DNA of 31,977 bases, taken from Porphyromonadaceae bacterium UBA4702. Its GTDB lineage: Bacteria > Bacteroidota > Bacteroidia > Bacteroidales > Muribaculaceae. The stretch covers positions 1-31,977 of the forward strand of contig DHKE01000068.1 in assembly GCA_002404675.1 (NCBI GenBank), read 5' to 3'. This document shows positions 26,787 to 31,977 of this stretch, piece after piece. The notes beneath the pieces were generated by a model. It saw only the letters and a program-made list of their open reading frames with translations, was not told the origin of the DNA and searched no databases. Positions within the stretch are counted from its first letter, which is position 1. Each line of letters begins with the position of its first letter. The position numbers and the translations under genes were made by a program.

Positions 26787-27848
26787 ATGCGACTGTCATT
26801 TGCACCATATACTCTTCGTTTCCGCACTCCATCCGGGACTTCCCGAGGCATACTGACCGATAAGCCCACATACTTCATCAAACTGTATGACGAACAGAAC
26901 CCGGAAGTCTGCGGCATCGGAGAAGCTCCATATTTCCCAGGCCTGTCGCCTGAAGACGGCAGCCGCTATGAGTACAAACTGATAGAGCTGCTCGCCAATG
27001 TCGCTCTCGGTCGTCAGACTGACCTGTCACGCCACCCGTCGATACAATTCGGCTTTGAACAGGCGTTGTATGACCTCGTGTCGGGCGGAAAAGGCATCTA
27101 TTTTCCCTCGAAGTTTACAAAGGGAGAGGCGCATATTGACATCAACGGCTTGGTGTGGATGGGGGCACATGACGAAATGTTGCAGCGTATCGAAGAGAAA
27201 CTCGCACTCGGCTACCGCTGCATCAAGCTGAAAATCGGCGCGATAGACTGGCAGTCGGAAATTGACCTGATAAAGTCGATCCGGCGGCGTTATTCAGCAG
27301 ATGAAATCACCGTGCGCGTAGATGCCAACGGAGCATTCTCAATGGACGATGTTTTCCCTCGCCTTAAGGCGCTCGCCGACCTTGGCATACATTCGATTGA
27401 ACAACCTGTCAGAGCAGGTTATCCAGAGTTGATGTCTTTCATCTGCAAGATGTCGCCAGTGCCTGTCGCTCTTGACGAGGAACTTATCGGAGTGTACGAC
27501 ACAAATGACCGCAAACGCCTTCTTGACAGCATCAACCCGGCATACATTATCCTGAAACCCGCGCTCGTAGGCGGTTTTTCCGGCGCGGCTGAATGGATAG
27601 AACTGGCTAAAGAGCGTGGGATAGGGTGGTGGATAACGTCCTCGCTCGAATCAAATGTAGGGCTGAACGCCCTTGCGCAGTGGACTGCCACACTCGACAC
27701 CGGAGGCCTGCCGCAAGGCCTCGGCACAGGCGCGTTGTTCACAAATAATGCGCCGTCGCGCCTCGTATTGTCGGGCGACAAGCTGTCTTTTGACAAAACC
27801 TCGGTTCGTGACAAGTCATTTTTTGACGCTCTGCCATGGAGGGAATGA
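26787..27848 (+). CDS. menC: o-Succinylbenzoate synthase MenC
   Basis: Enolase-superfamily dehydratase that converts SHCHC to o-succinylbenzoate. The 353-residue protein has the N-terminal capping domain, the KxK motif in CIKLKIG (catalytic lysines), the metal ligands in RVDANGAFS, SIEQPV and ALDEELIG, and the second catalytic lysine in YIILKPALVGG. All catalytic positions are intact. MenC sequences are diverse and some members are dipeptide epimerases or N-acylamino acid racemases, but the position between menB and menE settles the role. It overlaps menE by 4 to 13 bases depending on the menE start. Confidence 0.94.
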   Translation: MRLSFAPYTLRFRTPSGTSRGILTDKPTYFIKLYDEQNPEVCGIGEAPYFPGLSPEDGSRYEYKLIELLANVALGRQTDLSRHPSIQFGFEQALYDLVSGGKGIYFPSKFTKGEAHIDINGLVWMGAHDEMLQRIEEKLALGYRCIKLKIGAIDWQSEIDLIKSIRRRYSADEITVRVDANGAFSMDDVFPRLKALADLGIHSIEQPVRAGYPELMSFICKMSPVPVALDEELIGVYDTNDRKRLLDSINPAYIILKPALVGGFSGAAEWIELAKERGIGWWITSSLESNVGLNALAQWTATLDTGGLPQGLGTGALFTNNAPSRLVLSGDKLSFDKTSVRDKSFFDALPWRE

Positions 27849-28798
27849 CATACGCAGATTTGCGCAAGCAGTGGGAAGACGACTCTCCATGCATCGACGC
27901 ATACACATCTGGTTCGACAGGCACGCCGAAAAAATTTTCTCTGCCCAAGGAGATGATGCGCCGCTCTGCACAACGCACCATATCATATTTCGGCATAAAT
28001 GCAGGCTCACGCCTGTACAGCTGCATATCGCCGCAGTTCATCGGCGGCAAGATGATGCTTATTCGCGCCCTTGTCGCCGGATGCGAATTTGAGTATGAGC
28101 AACCGTCCAACCGTCCGCAAATCGGCGACCACAGCAGACCGTATGACCTTGTGTCGGTTGTTCCCTCACAGATGCATTACATATTGCAGTCGCCGCAGAT
28201 TCTCGTCCGGGCCAGAAATTTCCTGATAGGCGGCAGCGCAATACCGCCGCAGCTGCGCAAGGCTATTGCCGATGCCGGCATTGCTGCATACGAAAGTTAC
28301 GGCATGACCGAAACCGCTTCCCATATAGCGCTGCGGCGTATTGGCGCGGATGACAAGCCGTTCTCTGCATTGCCCGGCATCTTCCTTTCCGCTGATGAGC
28401 GCGACTGCCTTGTCATAGACATGGGCATTGACGGGACTGTTGTTACCAACGACATTGTAGAATTTGCAGATGAGGCAAAAGACAAATTCTATATACTGGG
28501 CAGGGTTGACGACGTGATTGTTACCGGCGGCTTGAAAGTCCATCCCGCGCGAGTGGAAAAGCTGCTGTCGCCTCTCTTCCCGAACATGGAGATTTGTATA
28601 ACCTCCCGTCCTGACGCATTGTGGGGAAACCGTGTGGTGTTATTGATTGAAACAGAGAGCATTAATGATATGGACACGTTGATGAGTAAAATGCGGAAAA
28701 TGTTGCCGCCCCATTGTGTCCCCAAAGAGATTCACGCTGTCAAATCATTGCCTCGCACCGCCTCTGGCAAGGTCATTCGCCGCCAACTGGCTGAATAG
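27836..28798 (+). CDS. menE: o-Succinylbenzoate--CoA ligase MenE, short form
   Basis: Activates o-succinylbenzoate to its CoA thioester via an adenylate. The product is only 320 residues (many MenE proteins have 450-490), the compact form seen in Bacteroidales. It keeps the acyl-adenylate core: P-loop TSGSTGTPKK near residue 23, ESYGMTETASH, the hinge GRVDDVIVTGGLKVHP, and the catalytic lysine in TASGKVIRRQL near the end. The region missing is the N-terminal subdomain before the P-loop. Either the ATG at 27836 or the ATG at 27845 (MTYADLRKQW, giving an ATGA overlap with the menC stop) may be the true start; the second is attractive for coupling. It is the last gene of the run. Confidence 0.92.
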   Translation: MEGMTYADLRKQWEDDSPCIDAYTSGSTGTPKKFSLPKEMMRRSAQRTISYFGINAGSRLYSCISPQFIGGKMMLIRALVAGCEFEYEQPSNRPQIGDHSRPYDLVSVVPSQMHYILQSPQILVRARNFLIGGSAIPPQLRKAIADAGIAAYESYGMTETASHIALRRIGADDKPFSALPGIFLSADERDCLVIDMGIDGTVVTNDIVEFADEAKDKFYILGRVDDVIVTGGLKVHPARVEKLLSPLFPNMEICITSRPDALWGNRVVLLIETESINDMDTLMSKMRKMLPPHCVPKEIHAVKSLPRTASGKVIRRQLAE

Positions 28799-28853
28799 CT
28801 TCGCTCCCAGCAAAAATTCAAGCGGTTATCATTCGTATGTCAGAATAATGTTG

Positions 28854-28861
28854 TAAATTTG
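28854..28861 (+). promoter_or_regulatory. Bacteroidota-type -7 element of the Crp/Fnr-family gene
   Basis: TAAATTTG matches the TAnnTTTG consensus exactly. Predicted start of transcription is near 28868, leaving about 44 bases to the ATG at 28912. A good TTTG is not seen at the -33 position. It lies in the 113-bp gap after menE, in which no terminator hairpin was recognised. Confidence 0.5.
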
Positions 28862-28911
28862 TGTCGTAAAACATATTCCGTACTACAGGTAATTACAAGG
28901 TTAAGGTAAGA

Positions 28912-29613
28912 ATGATCAAGAAGAGTACACTCGAACATATCATCAGTCACGATATGGCAGAACTCTGGAGCGTGTTGAAGCCCGAGGAAAAGCGTATCGT
29001 GACCGAGAATTTCACCGTTCACAACTTCAAGAAGAACCAGATAATCTATGCCGAGAAAGAGCCGCCCGAATCGCTATGGTGTCTGCTCAAAGGCAAGGTA
29101 AAGATGTACAAAATGGGCATCGGCGAGCGTGTCCAGATACTTCGCCTGTACCGCCCAGTCCAGTATTTCGGCTATCGCGCCTACTTCGCCGGCGAGGATT
29201 ACCTCTCCTCTTGTGCTGCGTTTGAGCCGTCAGTCATCGGCTCTATCCCGATGACAGTAGTGGAAAACCTTATCCGCAACAACACTGATGTCGCGATGTT
29301 CTTCATCCATGAGCTGTCACGCAACCTCGGCGGCTCTGACACAAAGATCGTCAACCTTACGCAGAAGCACATTCGCGGCCGCCTTGCCGAGTCTCTGCTG
29401 CTCCTTGCTGACAATTACGGACTGGAGGATGACGAGGCGACACTGCGCATATACATGAGCCGCGAGGATCTTGCCAACCTCTCCAACATGACCACTTCAA
29501 ACGCTATCCGCACGCTGACCGCTTTCGTCAACGAAAAACTGATACTCGTGGACGGGCGGCGCATCAAAATAATCAACGAGCCGCAGTTGCGCAAGATTTC
29601 CAAATTCGGATAA
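28912..29613 (+). CDS. Crp/Fnr-family transcription regulator
   Basis: The 233-residue protein has a cyclic-nucleotide-binding-like beta-roll (about 20-115), a long dimer helix (about 118-150), and a C-terminal winged helix-turn-helix with the recognition region MSREDLANLSNMTTSNAIRTL (about 182-202). Where E. coli Crp has the cAMP-phosphate-binding Arg-Ser, this protein reads GEDYLSSC, so cAMP binding as in Crp is unlikely. It has only two cysteines (57 and 101), so an Fnr-type iron-sulfur cluster is also not supported. The ligand is unknown. It has its own -7 box and is followed after 32 bp by the acyltransferase gene, with which it may be co-transcribed. Target genes cannot be inferred. Confidence 0.88.
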   Translation: MIKKSTLEHIISHDMAELWSVLKPEEKRIVTENFTVHNFKKNQIIYAEKEPPESLWCLLKGKVKMYKMGIGERVQILRLYRPVQYFGYRAYFAGEDYLSSCAAFEPSVIGSIPMTVVENLIRNNTDVAMFFIHELSRNLGGSDTKIVNLTQKHIRGRLAESLLLLADNYGLEDDEATLRIYMSREDLANLSNMTTSNAIRTLTAFVNEKLILVDGRRIKIINEPQLRKISKFG

Positions 29614-29645
29614 ACAGTCCTTCTGCCGCGAAAACGATTTATGCC

Positions 29646-30389
29646 ATGAGAAAAACACTCTTCCTGATTTACCAATGGGTGATTACAGTGCCGATACTTA
29701 CTCTGATTACCATAGTCACCGCGCTGATTACCATAATCGGCACTGCCCTCGGCAAGCGCGACTACTGGGGGTATTGGCCGGCACGCTTTTGGTCGCGCTG
29801 CGTATGCACGCTTTGGTTCATTCGCATCAAGGTGAAAGGACGCGAGAACATTGACCCCAATACGTCATACGTATTTGTCGCCAATCATCAGGGAGCAGTC
29901 GATATTTGGACGATATACGGCTATCTGAACCACAATTTCAAATGGCTGATGAAGAAAAGCCTCGAGAAAGTCCCGTTTGTAGGGCCAGCATGCCGCGCCG
30001 CCGGACATGTGTTTGTTGATGACAGCAACCCTCGCGGCATCCGCGAGACGATAGGGGAGGCGGAACAACGCTTGCGCGACGGTATGTCGGTTGTGATTTT
30101 TCCCGAAGGGTCACGCACATACGACGGCAATTTGCGTCCATTCAAGCGCGGCGCATTTATGCTTGCTGCCGAGTTCGGGCTGCCTGTAGTGCCTATAACA
30201 ATCGATGGCGCATTTGACCGTATGCCGCGTACAACGTATAATGCCACCCCTGGGACAGTGAACGTCACCATACACCCGCCCATCTATCCCGGCCCACGAG
30301 GATTCAATACCAAACAGCTCCTCGAGCAATCTCGCGAGCAGATACAATCTGTGTTGCCGCATCGCGGAGATGTGGCAACACGAGAGTAA
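29646..30389 (+). CDS. plsC: 1-acyl-sn-glycerol-3-phosphate acyltransferase (PlsC family)
   Basis: Adds the second acyl chain to lysophosphatidic acid, giving phosphatidic acid at the inner membrane. The 247-residue protein begins with a hydrophobic anchor (about 8-33). It carries the HX4D catalytic motif in ANHQGAVD (H78 to D83), the substrate motif FPEGSRTYDG (about 155-164), and the later VPITIDGAF block. Length and motif spacing match PlsC. Related membrane acyltransferases of the same fold (such as lyso-ornithine lipid acyltransferase) cannot be wholly excluded. It ends only 17 bp from the convergent hydrolase gene. Confidence 0.9.
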   Translation: MRKTLFLIYQWVITVPILTLITIVTALITIIGTALGKRDYWGYWPARFWSRCVCTLWFIRIKVKGRENIDPNTSYVFVANHQGAVDIWTIYGYLNHNFKWLMKKSLEKVPFVGPACRAAGHVFVDDSNPRGIRETIGEAEQRLRDGMSVVIFPEGSRTYDGNLRPFKRGAFMLAAEFGLPVVPITIDGAFDRMPRTTYNATPGTVNVTIHPPIYPGPRGFNTKQLLEQSREQIQSVLPHRGDVATRE

Positions 30390-30406
30390 TGACTATAACC
30401 GGCTCG

Positions 30407-31048
30407 TCAGCGCAGGTACAGGTTGGAATTGCGTTCCCTGCCTATAGTCGTTTCCGGGCCGTGACCGGGATACACGATTGTGCTGTCAGGCAGCGGCATC
30501 AGTTTTTCTCGTATGCCGGTGAGCAGCTGGGTCATGCTGCCTCCTGGCAGGTCTGTCCGGCCTATGCTGCCGGCAAAAAGGACATCTCCGGCTAACAGAA
30601 ACCCGTCTTTCTCGTCATACAGCACTATGCCGCCAGGCGAGTGTCCCGGCACATGCAGCACCTTCAGCTCTCCGTTGCCGATGTGTATTATGTCGCCGTC
30701 GCTCAGGTAATGGGTAATGTGCACGCCCTCCGCCTGTTTCGTCAGGCCGAACATTTCCGCCTGACGGTCTATGCGCTCGCCAAGCACCTCGTCTGCAGGG
30801 TGTGCTTCAACCTTGACACCATACTTGTTGCTCACATAGTTGTCACCGATAGCATGGTCTATGTGCATGTGAGTATTGAGCAAGTGAGTGACAGTCAGCC
30901 TCTCGCGTGCAATGAAATTGTCAAGAGCGTCAAACTCTTCTGGAAGGGTCATTCCAGGGTCAATAATTGCACACTCACGTGTCTCCTCGTCATATACGAC
31001 GTATGTGTTAATCCCGAAAAGGGCCAATTCAAATCTTGCTACTTTCAT
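30407..31048 (-). CDS. Metallo-beta-lactamase-fold hydrolase, glyoxalase II-like
   Basis: The 213-residue cytoplasmic protein has the complete two-metal site of the superfamily: HxHxDH in NTHMHIDHAIGD, a third His in HVPGHSPGGI, the bridging Asp in LAGDVLFAGSIGR, and a final His in VYPGHGPETTIG. The short length without the helical glutathione-binding C-terminal domain places it in the YcbL-like group, often annotated as hydroxyacylglutathione hydrolase-like; the true substrate is unknown. It lies 30 bp downstream of rsmG and is probably co-transcribed with it. It converges on plsC. Confidence 0.9.
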   Translation of the reverse strand: MKVARFELALFGINTYVVYDEETRECAIIDPGMTLPEEFDALDNFIARERLTVTHLLNTHMHIDHAIGDNYVSNKYGVKVEAHPADEVLGERIDRQAEMFGLTKQAEGVHITHYLSDGDIIHIGNGELKVLHVPGHSPGGIVLYDEKDGFLLAGDVLFAGSIGRTDLPGGSMTQLLTGIREKLMPLPDSTIVYPGHGPETTIGRERNSNLYLR

Positions 31049-31078
31049 CTTATCCTGTTGTCTGCCAGCATTAGAATG

Positions 31079-31702
31079 TCATTTCGCTGGCGTGTATATC
31101 AACTTCTTTGTCCTGAAAAACGGCTCATCAAACCACTTTGATATTTCTACAGCCTCACTTGGCGGCAACCCTTTCAGCTCACCAGTCACATCGCCGCCCT
31201 TCAGCGTAATCAGGCCGTTGGGGACTGCATTGATGCCCTTATCCGCAAAATTGCGGCGAACCAGCTTCATCAGTTCATTTTGAGGCATGACAGCACGGCT
31301 AACAACAAAGTCGAACTTGTCATGGCACTCGCCTATGTCACCATGCTGAAAGGTCACGTTGTCAAGACCGCACTCACGCGCCACCTCCGTAGCGACGCGG
31401 ATTTTCTTGCCAATGCGGTCTATCAGGTGGAAATGCACCTGCGGGAACATGACCGCAAGAGGCAACCCCGGCAGCCCGCCGCCTGTACCGAGATCCAACA
31501 CTCGGCTATTGGGCGCGAAGTTGAGGAACTTGGCTATTGCGAGCGAGTGCAGCAGGTGGTGCGTCTCGAGATTGTCGATGTCCTGGCGCGAAATGACATT
31601 TATGCGGCTGTTCCATTCCGGGTACAGACGCATCATGATGTCAAACTGGCTACGTTGCTCCACAGTCAATTGCGGAAAATATTTCTCTATTGTCGATGCC
31701 AT
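31079..31702 (-). CDS. rsmG: 16S rRNA (guanine(527)-N(7))-methyltransferase RsmG
   Basis: SAM-dependent methyltransferase that modifies G527 of 16S rRNA (loss is linked to low-level streptomycin resistance). The 207-residue protein has the RsmG core: SRINVISRQDIDNLETHHLLHSL, the SAM-binding loop VLDLGTGGGLPGLPLAV, and HFHLIDRIGKKIR. The usual FDFVVSRAV segment follows. Length matches the family. The ATG at 31702 is preceded by AGGAG-like bases and by a -7 promoter element at 31721-31728, giving a very short leader. It is the first gene of a two-gene unit with the hydrolase. Confidence 0.95.
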   Translation of the reverse strand: MASTIEKYFPQLTVEQRSQFDIMMRLYPEWNSRINVISRQDIDNLETHHLLHSLAIAKFLNFAPNSRVLDLGTGGGLPGLPLAVMFPQVHFHLIDRIGKKIRVATEVARECGLDNVTFQHGDIGECHDKFDFVVSRAVMPQNELMKLVRRNFADKGINAVPNGLITLKGGDVTGELKGLPPSEAVEISKWFDEPFFRTKKLIYTPAK

Positions 31703-31720
31703 AGCTGTCTATTTCTCCTG

Positions 31721-31728
31721 CAAAATTA
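31721..31728 (-). promoter_or_regulatory. Bacteroidota-type -7 element of rsmG
   Basis: Minus-strand TAATTTTG is an exact TAnnTTTG match. The transcript start would be near 31715, about 13 bases before the rsmG ATG. No TTTG is seen at the expected -33 distance. Confidence 0.5.
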
Positions 31729-31835
31729 GTCAAAATCCCCGATATACAGCGGCTTTGTCTGTTCTGCGCACGCTCATTGTCCGATATGACAATATGGATG
31801 TCCGATGCTGCTATGCTGAAATCGCCGGCATTGCC

Positions 31836-31843
31836 TAATTTTG
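31836..31843 (+). promoter_or_regulatory. Possible -7 element pointing out of the window
   Basis: TAATTTTG on the plus strand matches the TAnnTTTG consensus, but no -33 box is seen. It lies in the 31703-31977 stretch, where no credible gene was found; the frames are short, including a 15-codon one starting ATGTGG at 31847. It may drive a gene beyond the right edge, divergent from rsmG. This is weak evidence, as such octamers occur by chance in A/T-rich gaps. Confidence 0.25.
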
Positions 31844-31977
31844 CAATGTGGTTAGCAGGAACTGCCACATATCTCTCCTCTCCCATAACCTGAGAAAATC
31901 GGGTGTAATTAATTAAAGAAACCGCAGATGGTGCCACTATGCACATAGAGCGAAAATCGCAATAAAATCGGCGATAA

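Noticed and set aside
31650..31946. 98-codon frame on the minus strand upstream of and overlapping rsmG
   Set aside because: No recognisable domain, overlaps the rsmG start in another frame, and spans the rsmG promoter element and start region.

Overview
The window looks like a chromosomal piece of a Bacteroidales bacterium, most likely a gut Muribaculaceae-type genome (lineage is inference). Reasons: several start sites are preceded by Bacteroidota-type promoters (TTTG or TTG, 19-20 bp, then TAnnTTTG); most starts lack a clear Shine-Dalgarno; the protein families (short MenE, RsfS-FtsH pair, fused glutaminase-NAD synthetase, SodB, CBS-tailed ClC) have the Bacteroidales form; and base composition is close to even. 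Nearly everything is core metabolism; the only mobile DNA seen is one IS end at the left edge.

Left half, positions 1 to about 17264, all genes on the minus strand. At 1-120 lies one end of an IS66-family element with the first codons of a TnpB-like protein, abutting the stem-loop that follows lpxA. Then, read in transcription order from the right: a small outer-membrane barrel protein (terminator 16712-16749); a TPP riboswitch and the thiamine operon thiD-thiS-tenI-like-thiE-thiG-thiC-thiH (terminator 10531-10562); sodB; rsfS-ftsH (terminator 7301-7339); a tripartite RND efflux operon (adaptor, pump, outer-membrane factor); and lpxA. thiF is not in the thiamine operon.

Right half, 17454-30389, is on the plus strand: nadE with its own promoter, then a compact run tsaC-sugar transferase-clc-fmt-menD-menB-menC-menE with small gaps or overlaps. 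This run mixes tRNA modification, initiator-tRNA formylation, polyprenyl-phosphate sugar transfer, chloride transport and the middle of menaquinone synthesis; menF, menH and menA are not in it. A Crp/Fnr-fold regulator and a PlsC-type acyltransferase follow. The end holds a metallo-beta-lactamase-fold hydrolase and rsmG on the minus strand, then about 275 bp with no credible gene.

Functional links: the TPP-controlled thiamine operon supplies the cofactor that MenD needs; MenD-B-C-E feed anaerobic electron transport. No tRNA, rRNA, CRISPR array, prophage or defence island is visible. Points most worth a second look are the IS66 end in the lpxA terminator, the terminator whose loop supplies the -33 box of the thiamine promoter, an extra membrane pair in the RND pump linker, a channel-like valine at the proton-glutamate site of the ClC protein, and a perfect palindrome upstream of the efflux promoter.
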